Assembly (NCBI RefSeq): GCF_018070345.1
Contig: NZ_JAGPXX010000003.1
Coordinates: forward strand, 124,001 to 188,000
Source of the DNA: Streptomyces sp. F63
GTDB lineage: Bacteria > Actinomycetota > Actinomycetes > Streptomycetales > Streptomycetaceae
Direction: 5' to 3'
Length of the DNA stretch: 64,000 bases
Shown: piece after piece, positions 33,436-42,182 of the stretch
How positions within the stretch are numbered: the first letter of the stretch is position 1
Layout of the letters: every line of letters starts with the position of its first letter
Notes under the pieces: generated by a model
The model's input: only the letters and a program-made list of their open reading frames with translations
Databases searched by the model: none
What the model was told of the DNA's origin: nothing
Position numbers and translations under genes: made by a program

Positions 33436-33461
33436 GCGGGCCGCTGCCGGACCGGCCGGAA

Positions 33462-33479
33462 CCGGCCCCTGCGGGCCGG
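33462..33479 (+). terminator. Small hairpin between rseA and htrA
   Basis: CCGGCCC-ctgc-GGGCCGG, 7-bp stem, 26 bases after the rseA stop; a possible attenuator. Confidence 0.4.
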
Positions 33480-33550
33480 CGCGCGAACCTGGTTGAATCG
33501 CACGGTGGACCGCGGGCAGGCCCGTGCCGCGGGCGGACTGTGGGGAGAAC

Positions 33551-35827
33551 ATGAACCAGGGCAAGGCCACCGGCCCCAAGCCGCACTGGTGGAGCCGCCC
33601 GCGGGGCGGCACCGCCCCCGACCCGGCACCGGCCCCCGCAGCCCCGGCTGCCGGCCGCCCGGCTCCGGACAACCCGGCCGGCCCCCCGGCCTCCCCCGGT
33701 GGGGCGTCCCCCGGGCCGGCCGGAACCGCCGCCGCACCGCCGGACGCGGCGGGCCCGCAACGCCCGGGCTCCGGCGCCTCCGCGGCGGGCGCGGGCGACC
33801 GTCCCGCCGCGGGCTTCCCCCCGTCCGTTCCCGGCGGCAGCAGCCCGGACCCCGCTCCACCGGCGCCGTCCGCTCCACCGGCGCCGTCCGCTCCACCGGC
33901 GCCGTCCGCTCGTCCGGTGACGCCGATGCCGGGGGCCGGGCGCGAGGAGCCCGTCTCCCCGTCCGGTGCCCCGGCGCCCGGGGAGGGACGGTCCGGGCCG
34001 CCGCCGGTGCCGGTCCCGCCCGGCCCCGGTGCGGAACACACCGCGGGCGTGCCGCGGCACCCGGCCGATCCGTACGGCACTCCGCCCTACGGCACCCCCG
34101 GCCCCTGGGCTCCCGCGCCGCCGGTCCAGCGCCCGGCGGTGCCCCCGGCCGAGGGCACGGCCCGGCCTCCGGGGACCCGCGTCCCGGTGCCGCCGCCCGC
34201 ACCGGCCGCCGCCGCACCCCCGCAAGGACCACAGGTGCCCCAGCCCACCGGGCCGGGCCGCGGCGGGGAGCCCGCCGCACCGGCCGGCCCGGCCGCCGGT
34301 GCGGCCCCGGGCGAGTCCCCGCCGGCCGCCGGCGGGCCCGTGTCCGCTTCCGCCCCGGCCTCCGCCCCGGCCACGGCCGCGGAACCGGGTGCCGGCGCCG
34401 TGCCGGACGCGCCCGGGCCGGCCGGTTGTGCCCCGGCGGTCCCGGCGGCGGCCGGGGGTTCCGGGCCCGCCGCCGGGACCGGGCCCGCGGCCCCCTCTCC
34501 CGCCGCCCCCGTATCGCCCGGTAACGCAGTGCCGGGCACCGGAGCCGTGCCCGATCCCGCCGGTCCGGCTCCCGGGGCGCCGTCCGCCGCGGGGGGAACG
34601 TCCGTCCCCGGAGCCGGCGGGCACTGGGAGCGGTACGACCCCTGGGCCGCTCCCGCCGCTCCGGTCACCGGGGCCTTCCCGGCCCCGGACCTGCCGCCCC
34701 CGGCCGCGCGCCGCCGGGGTCCCTCCCGGGGGGCCCTGCTGACCGGTGCGCTGCTGCTGACCCTGGTGGCGGGCGGCATCGGCGGCGGCGTCGGCGCGTA
34801 CGTCGAGCGCAACGGCGGTGTGGTCGACGTCGCGCTGCCACAGGCGCCAGCGGAGGACCGCCCCCGCGACCCCGGCAGCGTTGCGGGCGTCGCCGAGGCC
34901 GCGCTGCCCGGCGTGGTCACCTTCCATGTCAAGGGCGGCGGCAAGGAGGGGACGGGCACCGGCTTCGTCCTCGACCGGCGCGGCCACATCCTGACCAACA
35001 ATCACGTCGTGGAGGCCGCCGCGTCGGGAGGCGACATCTCGGTGACGTTCAGTGGCGGCGCGACGGCCGAGGCCGAGATCGTCGGCCGCGACAGCGGCTA
35101 CGACCTCGCGGTCGTCAGGGTCTCCGGCGTGCGGGGGCTGCATCCGCTGCGACTCGGCAACTCCGACTCGGTGCGCGTCGGCGACCCGGTCGTCGCCATC
35201 GGGGCCCCGTACGACCTGGCGGGCACCGTCACCTCCGGCATCATCAGCGCCAAGGAACGCCCGATCACCGCGGGAGGCGGCAAGGACGGGGGCAGCGATG
35301 TCAGCTACGTGGACGCGATCCAGACCGACGCGCCCATCAACCCCGGTAACTCGGGTGGTCCGCTGATGGACATGCGGGGCCGGGTCATCGGCATCAACAG
35401 CGCGATCCGTGCCGCCGACGAGGAGACGGGGCTCGGCGCCAGCCAGGGCGGCAGCATCGGCCTCGGCTTCGCCATCCCGGTCAACCAGGGCAAGCGGGTC
35501 GCCGAGGAACTGATCAACACCGGCCGGGCCACCCACCCCGTGATAGGGGTCACTCTCGACATGCGCTTCACGGGCGACGGGGCCCGGGTCGGGGTGGACG
35601 ACGGCGACCGCCCGGCGGTCACGCCGGACGGACCGGGTGACAAGGCGGGCATCCGGTCCGGCGACGTCATCACCGCGGTGAACGGCGCCCGGGTGCACAA
35701 CGGCGAGGAACTGATTGTGAAGATCCGCGCGCACCGGCCCGGCGACCGGCTGGAGCTGACCCTGGAACGGGACGGCCGGGAGCGTACGCTGCGGCTGACC
35801 CTGGGATCGGCGAGCGACGACGAGTGA
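33551..35827 (+). CDS. htrA: Membrane-anchored trypsin-like serine protease, HtrA/DegP type
   Basis: A 758-residue protease. Residues 1-390 form a very Pro/Ala/Gly-rich cytoplasmic region, including three in-frame copies of an 18-base repeat. A membrane helix follows at about 394-418, then the extracytoplasmic S1C protease with His485 (NNHVVEA), Asp518 (GYDLAVV) and Ser601 (NPGNSGGPL), and a C-terminal PDZ domain (about 655-755; GDVITAVNGARVHN). It degrades misfolded envelope proteins and may act in the sigE stress pathway. ATG 33551 has GGGGAG just upstream. It is the third gene of sigE-rseA-htrA and ends at a strong hairpin. Confidence 0.9.
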   Translation: MNQGKATGPKPHWWSRPRGGTAPDPAPAPAAPAAGRPAPDNPAGPPASPGGASPGPAGTAAAPPDAAGPQRPGSGASAAGAGDRPAAGFPPSVPGGSSPDPAPPAPSAPPAPSAPPAPSARPVTPMPGAGREEPVSPSGAPAPGEGRSGPPPVPVPPGPGAEHTAGVPRHPADPYGTPPYGTPGPWAPAPPVQRPAVPPAEGTARPPGTRVPVPPPAPAAAAPPQGPQVPQPTGPGRGGEPAAPAGPAAGAAPGESPPAAGGPVSASAPASAPATAAEPGAGAVPDAPGPAGCAPAVPAAAGGSGPAAGTGPAAPSPAAPVSPGNAVPGTGAVPDPAGPAPGAPSAAGGTSVPGAGGHWERYDPWAAPAAPVTGAFPAPDLPPPAARRRGPSRGALLTGALLLTLVAGGIGGGVGAYVERNGGVVDVALPQAPAEDRPRDPGSVAGVAEAALPGVVTFHVKGGGKEGTGTGFVLDRRGHILTNNHVVEAAASGGDISVTFSGGATAEAEIVGRDSGYDLAVVRVSGVRGLHPLRLGNSDSVRVGDPVVAIGAPYDLAGTVTSGIISAKERPITAGGGKDGGSDVSYVDAIQTDAPINPGNSGGPLMDMRGRVIGINSAIRAADEETGLGASQGGSIGLGFAIPVNQGKRVAEELINTGRATHPVIGVTLDMRFTGDGARVGVDDGDRPAVTPDGPGDKAGIRSGDVITAVNGARVHNGEELIVKIRAHRPGDRLELTLERDGRERTLRLTLGSASDDE
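33854..33907. repeat. 18-bp tandem repeat in htrA, three copies
   Basis: GCTCCACCGGCGCCGTCC repeated three times perfectly, coding for APPAPS units in the disordered N-terminal region. In-frame, so copy changes would only alter tail length. Confidence 0.9.
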
Positions 35828-35854
35828 CGGGCGGCCGCACGGCGGTGCGGAGGG

Positions 35855-35891
35855 ACGGACCGGTCCCGGCGGCCTCCGCCGGCCGGTCCGT
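35855..35891 (+). terminator. Terminator of the sigE-rseA-htrA operon
   Basis: Two stacked stems, ACGGACCGG...CCGGTCCGT and CCGGCGG-cct-CCGCCGG, form a 16-bp hairpin with a 2-nt bulge, 27 bases after the htrA stop. Confidence 0.8.
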
Positions 35892-36080
35892 ACCGCGCGG
35901 CCGGGCGGTGCCGGAAGCCGCCCCCGCCCGTACTCCCGTGCTTCACCCCGCCGTTCCCCCGGCGGTACCGTCCACCCCGCCCCGCCGGGTACCGTGGACG
36001 GGGCCCAGACCCGTCCCCCCATCGGCCCACGGCGGCGGAGACCCCGGCAGGCGGGCCGCGGACGTCCCAAGGAGCTGACG

Positions 36081-36566
36081 GTGTTCAACGACATAAGCGC
36101 ACTGGAGCTCATGGCTCTCGTGGTTCTCGCGGTGCTCGTCTTCGGCCCGGAGAAGCTGCCCAAGGTGATCCAGGACACCTCGCGCGTCATCCGGAAGATC
36201 CGGGACTTCTCGGAGAACGCCAAGGCGGACATCCGCTCCGAACTGGGCCCGGAGTTCAAGGACTTCGAATTCGAGGATCTGAACCCGAAGAACTTCGTCC
36301 GCAAACAGCTCCTGGAGAACGACGAGCTCGGGATCAAGGAGATCCGCAGCAGCCTCGACCTCCGCAAGGAGATGAACGAGGTGGCGGACGCCGTCAACGG
36401 CCGGGACGGCGACGCGTCCGGCGGCGGCTCCCCGAGTGGTTCCCCGCTGTCCCTGGAGAAGTCCCCGGGCGGTACGGGGAGCGCGGGCGGCGGCTCCGAC
36501 CTGCTGCGCAAGCGGGACCGGCTGGAGCCGGGCGAGCGCCCGCCCTTCGATGTGGATGCCACCTGA
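36081..36566 (+). CDS. tatB: Sec-independent protein translocase subunit TatB
   Basis: A 161-residue component of the twin-arginine translocase. It has a short N-terminal membrane helix (LELMALVVLAVLVFGPEKLP) with the hinge motif FGPEKLP, then an amphipathic and long charged cytoplasmic helix (VIRKIRDFSENAKADIRSEL) and a Gly/Ser-rich tail. It forms the TatBC receptor for folded, RR-signal proteins. GTG 36081 has AAGGAG 6 nt upstream; upstream in-frame sequence is leader. It lies after the htrA terminator and so has its own promoter somewhere in the 190-base leader. The position mirrors Rv1224. Confidence 0.92.
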   Translation: MFNDISALELMALVVLAVLVFGPEKLPKVIQDTSRVIRKIRDFSENAKADIRSELGPEFKDFEFEDLNPKNFVRKQLLENDELGIKEIRSSLDLRKEMNEVADAVNGRDGDASGGGSPSGSPLSLEKSPGGTGSAGGGSDLLRKRDRLEPGERPPFDVDAT

Positions 36567-36682
36567 ACCAGCCATATGTCCGAACGAAACGACCAGTGTG
36601 GTTATCCTCCCTGTGTCCGGGGTCAGCCCGCCCGCTCGGCGGTTCGCCCTTCGGCAACGGGGCAATGAGGAGGACCACGCAG

Positions 36683-37369
36683 ATGGAGACGACGAGCCGG
36701 GCAGGGGCGCAAGGAGCGCTGGACGGGCCCAGGGTGGGCGACGGGACGGCCGGGGGCGGGGCCCGCAGGGTCCTGGATCCCCGCTCGGCGGACGGATATC
36801 TGCGGGCCGACTTCCCCTGGTACGGCCTCGACGAGGCGTTCACCGGCCCCCGCTGGCTGACGGGCGTGGGAGTCGCCGCCGACGGCACCGTCGAGCACGG
36901 CTCCACCGGGCACGGTGAGGCCCCCTCGTACCGGGCGGAGCCCGAGGAGCGGGACCAGCGCTTCGTGATTGTCGTCACGGTGGCCGACCGCCCCGTGCGC
37001 AGCAGCGCCGACGGCACCGGCACCCTGGAGGCCACCTCCGTCTCCTCGGCCGCCTGGCTCGCGGGCTCCGGGCTGCTCTCCCGCACCTGGCCGAACCAGA
37101 TGGAGCGTTCGCTCCGCGAGGACTGGCTGGAGCAGCAGACGGTGATCGCCTGGGAGCTGGCCGACGACCTGGACGGCCCGGCGTGGTCGGTGCTGTCGCT
37201 GCCGGTCGACGGGGTGCCGACGCCCTTCCGGCACCGCGAGTCCGAGTACGGCTGGGTGCTGGCGGGGGAGGCGCCGGGCGGTGTGCTCCTCGGCGCGTAC
37301 GGGCGCGGTATGAGCCCGTACGGGCTGGGCTTCTCGGTGATCAAGGACATCGCCGGATACGCCGACTGA
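36683..37369 (+). CDS. Conserved hypothetical protein downstream of tatB
   Basis: A 228-residue soluble protein with no recognised domain, no signal peptide and no membrane helix. It is Trp-rich in its core (DFPWYGLDEAF, PRWLTGVG, RTWPNQM, YGWVLAGEAPGG). ATG 36683 is preceded by GAGGAGG about 10 nt upstream; ATG 36665 is also in frame. A TATCCT box lies near 36603 beside a partial dyad ACCA-gtg-TGGT. Its place between tatB and mrp is where conserved hypotheticals occur in other actinobacteria. I cannot assign a function. Confidence 0.75.
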   Translation: METTSRAGAQGALDGPRVGDGTAGGGARRVLDPRSADGYLRADFPWYGLDEAFTGPRWLTGVGVAADGTVEHGSTGHGEAPSYRAEPEERDQRFVIVVTVADRPVRSSADGTGTLEATSVSSAAWLAGSGLLSRTWPNQMERSLREDWLEQQTVIAWELADDLDGPAWSVLSLPVDGVPTPFRHRESEYGWVLAGEAPGGVLLGAYGRGMSPYGLGFSVIKDIAGYAD

Positions 37370-37379
37370 GCGGAGAACG

Positions 37380-37435
37380 GCCGCGGGCCCCGTTCCACCG
37401 CCCCTTCCGGGGGGGGGTGTCCGGGGGCCCGCGGC
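37380..37435. terminator. Bidirectional terminator between the tatB-downstream gene and mrp
   Basis: 12-bp perfect arms GCCGCGGGCCCC (37380-37391) and GGGGCCCGCGGC (37424-37435) enclose an inner CCCC/GGGG pairing that includes a run of nine G (37409-37417), an assembly-prone homopolymer. Confidence 0.6.
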
Positions 37436-37498
37436 GCGGAGGCACCCGGTGGGGCACCGCCGGGCTCCGGGTGTCCCGGGCCCTGCCGCTCACGACGT

Positions 37499-38659
37499 TC
37501 AGAACTTGTTGCGGGGGGTGATCCCCAGGGCCATCCCCGACAGCCCGCGCTTGCGGCCGCCGAGCTTGCCCGCGATCGCGCGCAGGGCGCTGCCCGCCGG
37601 GGACTCGGGATCGGTGAGCACGATCGGCCGGCCCTCGTCGCCGCCCTCGCGCAGCCGGACGTCGATCGGGATGGCGCCGAGCACCGGGACGTTCGCCCCG
37701 GTGGTCCGGGTCAGCCCCTCGGCGACGCGCTCGCCGCCGCCGCTGCCGAAGACGTCCACCATCTCGTCGCAGTGCGGGCAGGGCATGCCCGACATGTTCT
37801 CGACCACACCGACGATCTTCTGATGGGTCTGCACGGCGATGGAACCGGCCCGCTCGGCGACCTCGGCCGCGGCCTGCTGAGGCGTGGTGACCACCAGGAT
37901 CTCGGCACCGGGGACCAGCTGGGCCACGGAGATGGCGATGTCGCCCGTGCCCGGCGGCAGGTCGAGCAGCAGCACGTCGAGGTCGCCCCAGAAGACGTCC
38001 GCGAGGAACTGCTGGAGCGCCCGGTGCAGCATCGGGCCGCGCCACACCACGGGGGCGTTGCCGGGGGTGAACATGCCAATGGAGATGACCTTCACACCGT
38101 GCGCCGAGGGCGGCATGATCATGTCCTCGACCTGGGTCGGCCGGGCCTCCGTGCCGAGCATGCGGGGCACCGAGTGGCCGTAGATGTCGGCGTCGACGAC
38201 GCCGACCTTCAGACCGTCGGCGGCCATCGCCGCGGCGAGGTTGACCGTCACCGAGGACTTGCCGACGCCGCCCTTGCCGGAGGCCACCGCGTAGACGCGG
38301 GTGAGCGAGCCGGGCTTGGCGAAGGGCACCTCGCGCTCGGCCTTGCCGTCCCGCAGCGCGGCGGCCAGCTCCCGGCGCTGCTCGTCGCTCATCACGTCCA
38401 GCTCGACGCTCACGGAGGTGACGCCGTCGACGGCGGAGACCGCCTCGGTGACCTCGCGCGTGATCGTGTCGCGCAGCGGGCAGCCGGACACCGTCAGATA
38501 CACGCCGACCGCGACGGAGCCGCCGGCGGCGATGTCCACCGATTTGACCATCCCGAGTTCGGTGATGGGGCGGTGGATCTCCGGGTCGTTGACCGTCGCG
38601 AGGGCGGCGCGCACCGCCTCCTCGGAGGGCGTGGAGACGGGGGGAGTGTCGGTAGCCAT
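37499..38659 (-). CDS. mrp: Mrp/NBP35-family P-loop ATPase, Fe-S cluster carrier
   Basis: A 386-residue cytoplasmic protein. Residues 5-90 form a MIP18/DUF59 domain with Cys60 (SGCPLRD). The ParA-like domain has the deviant Walker A GKGGVGKSS (Lys129, Lys134), switch motifs VVDADIYGHS and LDLPPGTGD, and the CPHC pair that coordinates a bridging Fe-S cluster between subunits. It assembles and delivers Fe-S clusters to apo-proteins. ATG 38659 is preceded at 7 nt by TACCAT with no ribosome site, so I treat it as leaderless; the frame is open to 38719 but unsupported. Positional homologue of Rv1229c. Confidence 0.9.
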   Translation of the reverse strand: MATDTPPVSTPSEEAVRAALATVNDPEIHRPITELGMVKSVDIAAGGSVAVGVYLTVSGCPLRDTITREVTEAVSAVDGVTSVSVELDVMSDEQRRELAAALRDGKAEREVPFAKPGSLTRVYAVASGKGGVGKSSVTVNLAAAMAADGLKVGVVDADIYGHSVPRMLGTEARPTQVEDMIMPPSAHGVKVISIGMFTPGNAPVVWRGPMLHRALQQFLADVFWGDLDVLLLDLPPGTGDIAISVAQLVPGAEILVVTTPQQAAAEVAERAGSIAVQTHQKIVGVVENMSGMPCPHCDEMVDVFGSGGGERVAEGLTRTTGANVPVLGAIPIDVRLREGGDEGRPIVLTDPESPAGSALRAIAGKLGGRKRGLSGMALGITPRNKF

Positions 38660-38666
38660 ACCGTCG

Positions 38667-38672
38667 ATGGTA
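38667..38672 (-). promoter_or_regulatory. Leaderless -10 box of mrp
   Basis: Minus-strand TACCAT ends 7 bases before ATG 38659. Confidence 0.5.
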
Positions 38673-38821
38673 CGGCGCTCGCGCGGCTGTGCGGACGGCC
38701 GGTCCGGGAGGTGCGTCACAGTCCCCGGAGCCCGGCCGGGCCGGGTCGGGCCGGGCCGGGGGCGCCGGGCCGCGGGTGCCGAGCCGGGCCGCGCGGGCGC
38801 CGCGGGCGCGCCCGGTCGCGG

Positions 38822-39325
38822 TCAGCGCTCCGGGGAGCGTTCGCCGACCGCCGCGCGGCCCTCCAGCTCCTTGAGCAGGTCCTGGAACTCGGAGCGGATC
38901 CAGTCGCGGGTGGCGACCTCGCCGAGGCCCATCCGCAGGGCGGCGATCTCCCGGGTCAGGTACTCGGTGTCCGCGATGCTGCGCTCGTTCTGCTTGCGGT
39001 CCTGTTCGAGATTGACCCGGTCCCGGTCGTCCTGCCGGTTCTGCGCCAGCAGGATCAGCGGCGCGGCGTAGGACGCCTGCAGGGAGAGCATCAGGGTCAG
39101 GAAGATGAACGGGTACTCGTCGAAGCGCAGGGCCGGCGGGCCGAAGGTGTTCCACAGCAGCCACACCACGATGACGACCGTCATCCACACGATGAACCGC
39201 CCGGTGCCGAGGAACCGGGCGATCTTCTCGGAGACCCGGCCGAAGGCTTCCGGGTCGTACTCGGGCATCAGGCTGCGGCGGGGGGCCCGCGGCTGGTCGA
39301 GACGGGTGCGTTCGGTCGTGCTCAT
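38822..39325 (-). CDS. DUF1003 membrane protein
   Basis: A 167-residue protein. Two adjacent membrane helices (about residues 43-61 and 70-95: FIVWMTVVIVVWLLWN and FIFLTLMLSLQASYAAPLIL) are followed by QNRQDDRDR and a charged cytoplasmic coiled coil, the DUF1003 layout. The N-terminus has the usual FGRVSEKIARFLGTGRF. Function unknown; the family accompanies the MgtE-N/CBS gene in actinobacteria. ATG 39325 overlaps that gene's stop by 4 bases (ATGA), indicating translational coupling and probably a shared complex. Confidence 0.85.
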   Translation of the reverse strand: MSTTERTRLDQPRAPRRSLMPEYDPEAFGRVSEKIARFLGTGRFIVWMTVVIVVWLLWNTFGPPALRFDEYPFIFLTLMLSLQASYAAPLILLAQNRQDDRDRVNLEQDRKQNERSIADTEYLTREIAALRMGLGEVATRDWIRSEFQDLLKELEGRAAVGERSPER

Positions 39326-40608
39326 CGACTGCCTCCCGGCAGGTTCTCGACACCGACCGGCCCGTGGTACTCCGTCTCCCGCCAGTCCTCGGGCAGCAGG
39401 TGGTCCAGGACGTCGTCGACGGTCACGGCGCCCAGCAGGGAGCCGCTCTCGTCGACGACCGCGGCCGCGACCAGGTTGTAGGTGGCGAGATAGCTGGTGA
39501 CCTCGGGCAGCGGTGTCTCGGGGCGCAGTGGCTGCAGGTCCTTGTCGACGATGGAGCCGACGAGGGTGAACGGCGGGTCGCGCAGCAGCCGCTGGAAGTG
39601 CACGGTGCCGAGGAACTTGCCGGTGGGGGTCTCGTCCGGCGGCCGGGTGACGTACACCTGGGCGGCCAGCGCGGGGGAGAGGTCGCTGTTGCGGACCCGG
39701 GCGAGCGCGTGGGCGACCGTCGCGTCCGGGCGCAGCACGATCGGGTCGGTGGTCATCAGACCGCCGGCCGTGCGCTCCTCGTACGACATCAGCCGCAGGA
39801 CGCCGGCGGCCTCCTGCGGCTGCATCAGCGCGAGCAGCCGGTCCTTGTCCCGCTCGGGCAGTTCGGAGAGCAGGTCGGCCGCGTCGTCCGGGTCCATCGC
39901 CTCCAGCACGTCCGCGGCACGCTCCTCCTTGAGCTTGCCCATGATCTCCACCCGGTCGTCCTCCGGGAGTTCCTCCAGGATGTCGGCGAGCCGGTCGTCG
40001 TCGAGGGCCGAGGCGACCTCCACGCGGCGCTTGGCGGAGAGGTGGTGGAGCACGTTGGCCAGGTCGGCCGGGCGCAGCTGTTCGAAGGTGGCGAGCAGGT
40101 TGGCGGCGCCCTGGCCGTGTTCCTCCAGGGAGAAGCCGGTGACGGCCGACCAGTCGACGGTCAGCGTCTCGCCGCGGCGCCGCAGGGCGCCGCCCTTGCC
40201 GCGCCGGACGAAGACCTTGTCGATCTCCCAGTCGCGGCGGGCCGGGAGCTGGATGATGCCCACGTCGAGCACCGTCACCTCCTCACCGCCCTCCACCAGG
40301 CGTACGCGCCGGTCGAGCAGTTCGCCGAGCACCAGGGTCTCGGTGGCCCGCTGCTCGAAGCGGCGCATGTTCACCACACCGGTGGTGATCACCTGCCCCG
40401 ACTCCACGCCGGTCACCCGGGTCATGGGGACGAAGATGCGCCGCCGGCTGACCACTTCCACGACCAGGCCGACCAGCCTCGGCGGCCGGTTGCCCACGCG
40501 CAGCATCGCCACGAGGTCCCGGACCCGCCCCACCTGGTCGCCGTTGGGATCGAACACCGGGACTCCCGCGAGGTGGGAGACGAACACCCGGGGGGTGCCT
40601 GACGCCAT
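39322..40608 (-). CDS. Soluble PRC-barrel / MgtE-N / CBS protein
   Basis: A 428-residue protein with an N-terminal PRC-barrel-like region (about 5-80, second copy about 90-160), an MgtE N-terminal superhelix (about 180-290; LRPADLANVLHHL, MDPDDAADLLSELPERD) and paired CBS domains (about 300-415). MgtE magnesium channels have these sensor parts plus five membrane helices; here no hydrophobic segment exists, so it is a stand-alone Mg2+/nucleotide sensor rather than a transporter. ATG 40608 has AAAGGAGA 9 nt upstream. Positional homologue of Rv1232c; coupled to the DUF1003 membrane partner. Confidence 0.85.
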   Translation of the reverse strand: MASGTPRVFVSHLAGVPVFDPNGDQVGRVRDLVAMLRVGNRPPRLVGLVVEVVSRRRIFVPMTRVTGVESGQVITTGVVNMRRFEQRATETLVLGELLDRRVRLVEGGEEVTVLDVGIIQLPARRDWEIDKVFVRRGKGGALRRRGETLTVDWSAVTGFSLEEHGQGAANLLATFEQLRPADLANVLHHLSAKRRVEVASALDDDRLADILEELPEDDRVEIMGKLKEERAADVLEAMDPDDAADLLSELPERDKDRLLALMQPQEAAGVLRLMSYEERTAGGLMTTDPIVLRPDATVAHALARVRNSDLSPALAAQVYVTRPPDETPTGKFLGTVHFQRLLRDPPFTLVGSIVDKDLQPLRPETPLPEVTSYLATYNLVAAAVVDESGSLLGAVTVDDVLDHLLPEDWRETEYHGPVGVENLPGGSR

Positions 40609-40777
40609 GTCGCGGGTCTCCTTTGCCGGGAAAAACGGGCCGATGACAGGGTTCAGGCTAACGTGCCCCGGTCCCGCCCGCCGGGGTGGCGCGGGCCCCC
40701 CGCGGGCCCGCCGGGGGCCTGGACAGCACCGGTACGCTGCCGTCGAGTTCCCCCCGCACTCAGGAGGCACAACCGAC

Positions 40778-41545
40778 GTGACCGCACATCTCCGGACCCC
40801 CGCCGCCGCTTCCCGCACACGCTACGCGGCGTCCGCGGCGGCGGTGCTGCTGGGGCTCACCGCCGCCCTCGCGGGATGCTCGGCGGAGCAGAAGGATCCG
40901 GACGCGGGAACGAACGGGATCGGCAAGCTGTCCGCCAAGAAGATCGAGAAGCGGGCCGTGAAGGCCGCGGACGCGGCCGACGCCGTCCGGTTGTCCGGCA
41001 ACGTCGTCAGCAAGGGCCGGACCTACGAACTCGACATGCGGCTCAAGGAGGACGGCGGCAGCGGCCGGGTCACCACCGGCTCCAGCACCTTCGAGCTGCT
41101 GCGGGTCGAGAAGGACCTCTATCTCAAGGCCGACGCGGCGTTCTGGAAGGACCAGCAGGGAGAGCCGAGCAAGGCGGACGCCGAGGCGGCCGGCAAACTC
41201 GATGACAAGTACGTCAAGGTGCCCACGACCGATCCCGCGTACAAGCAGTTCAGCGGGTTCACCGATATGGGCGTGCTGCTCGACGGCCTGCTCGTGCTCC
41301 ACGGCGACCGGTCCAAGGGCGAGCGCACGGAGGTCGGCGGCGTCCGCGCGATACGGGTGGCCGCCGGTGGCGGCGCCGGCGGCACCATCGACGTCTCCCT
41401 GGAGGGCACTCCGTATCCGCTGCGCTTCCAGCGGGCCGGGGACGCGGGGGTCCTCCGGCTCAGCGACTGGAACAAGGACTTCGGCCTCAAGGTCCCGGAG
41501 AAGGGCGACATCGTCGACTACGGGCCGGAGATCACCTCGGAGTGA
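40778..41545 (+). CDS. Lipoprotein with LppX/LolA-like fold features
   Basis: A 255-residue lipoprotein. The signal peptide ends in LAGC with the lipidated Cys near residue 30 (AAVLLGLTAALAGCSAEQ). The mature part alternates beta-strand-like segments (AVRLSGNVV, TYELDMRLK, DLYLKADAAFW, GTIDVSLEG, PLRFQRAG), reminiscent of the LppX/LprG and LolA half-barrel family that carries lipids, but I assign that only tentatively. GTG 40778 has AGGAGG 10 nt upstream. It is divergent from the MgtE-N/CBS gene. Confidence 0.78.
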   Translation: MTAHLRTPAAASRTRYAASAAAVLLGLTAALAGCSAEQKDPDAGTNGIGKLSAKKIEKRAVKAADAADAVRLSGNVVSKGRTYELDMRLKEDGGSGRVTTGSSTFELLRVEKDLYLKADAAFWKDQQGEPSKADAEAAGKLDDKYVKVPTTDPAYKQFSGFTDMGVLLDGLLVLHGDRSKGERTEVGGVRAIRVAAGGGAGGTIDVSLEGTPYPLRFQRAGDAGVLRLSDWNKDFGLKVPEKGDIVDYGPEITSE

Positions 41546-41569
41546 CGGACACCCCGGCCGCCGCGGTCC

Positions 41570-41589
41570 GGCGCCGCGTCAGCGGCGCC
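41570..41589. terminator. Convergent terminator overlapping a stop codon
   Basis: GGCGCCGC-gtca-GCGGCGCC, perfect 8-bp stem with tetraloop. The loop contains the stop codon of the minus-strand hypothetical gene, and it follows the lipoprotein stop by 24 bases. Confidence 0.6.
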
Positions 41590-42151
41590 CGCGTCCCCGC
41601 AGCAGCAGCTTCGGCAGGGCACCCGGTGCCGCCCGCCGGGTGGTGGCGGGGGTGACGGGCGGGGGTGCGGCCAGTGAGCCGTCCGGCAGGGGTGCCGGAC
41701 CGCCGGCCGGGGTCAGCCGCAGCACCCGGCACTCGCGCGCCCACCGCTCGGTGACGGATCCGGAGTCGGGCGCGTTGAGCCGCTTGCCGCTGAGTTCGGC
41801 CACGGTGGCGGCCCACTCCGGCGAGCCCGGCGGGAGTTCGGTGACGGCGGCCTGGAAGGAGACCAGCCGCCCGCCCTTGTCCTTGCTCCGCACGGTCACC
41901 GTCACGGTGGTGCGGGCGCCGGAGCCGTCCGCCCGGTCCAGCCCGGTGAGCGGCTGTTCGCCGGGTCCGCCGCCGACCACGCAGACGGCGCCCTCGTGCC
42001 AGACGTGCCACAGGGGGCGGTCCGGGTCCGCGGAGCCCCGCACCCAGACCAGCCCGGACTTCTTCGCGGCCTCCTCGATGAGCGCGCGGTCCAGCGGCGT
42101 CGCCGGCGACTTCGTCCGCCCCTGTGTGCTTGTCGTGCCCGCCTTCGTCAT
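41579..42151 (-). CDS. Conserved hypothetical protein
   Basis: A 190-residue soluble protein. The central part (LVWVRGSADPDRPLWHVWHEGAVCVVGGG then TTVTVTVRSKDKGGRLVSFQAAVTEL) has the strand pattern of a split-barrel (FMN-binding-like) domain, but I cannot confirm it. The C-terminus is a Pro/Arg-rich tail. ATG 42151. It sits 31 bases downstream of nothing obvious and 31 bases ahead of corA on the same strand, so corA is transcribed toward it and both may share a transcript. No function assigned. Confidence 0.7.
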   Translation of the reverse strand: MTKAGTTSTQGRTKSPATPLDRALIEEAAKKSGLVWVRGSADPDRPLWHVWHEGAVCVVGGGPGEQPLTGLDRADGSGARTTVTVTVRSKDKGGRLVSFQAAVTELPPGSPEWAATVAELSGKRLNAPDSGSVTERWARECRVLRLTPAGGPAPLPDGSLAAPPPVTPATTRRAAPGALPKLLLRGRGRR

Positions 42152-42182
42152 GCCCGCCAGCCTACGCAGCGGCGGCGGGCCC

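Noticed and set aside
33329..36562. A 1,077-codon minus-strand open frame across htrA and tatB
   Set aside because: Antisense shadow with Arg/Gly repeats; the opposite strand carries intact catalytic motifs and normal start sites.
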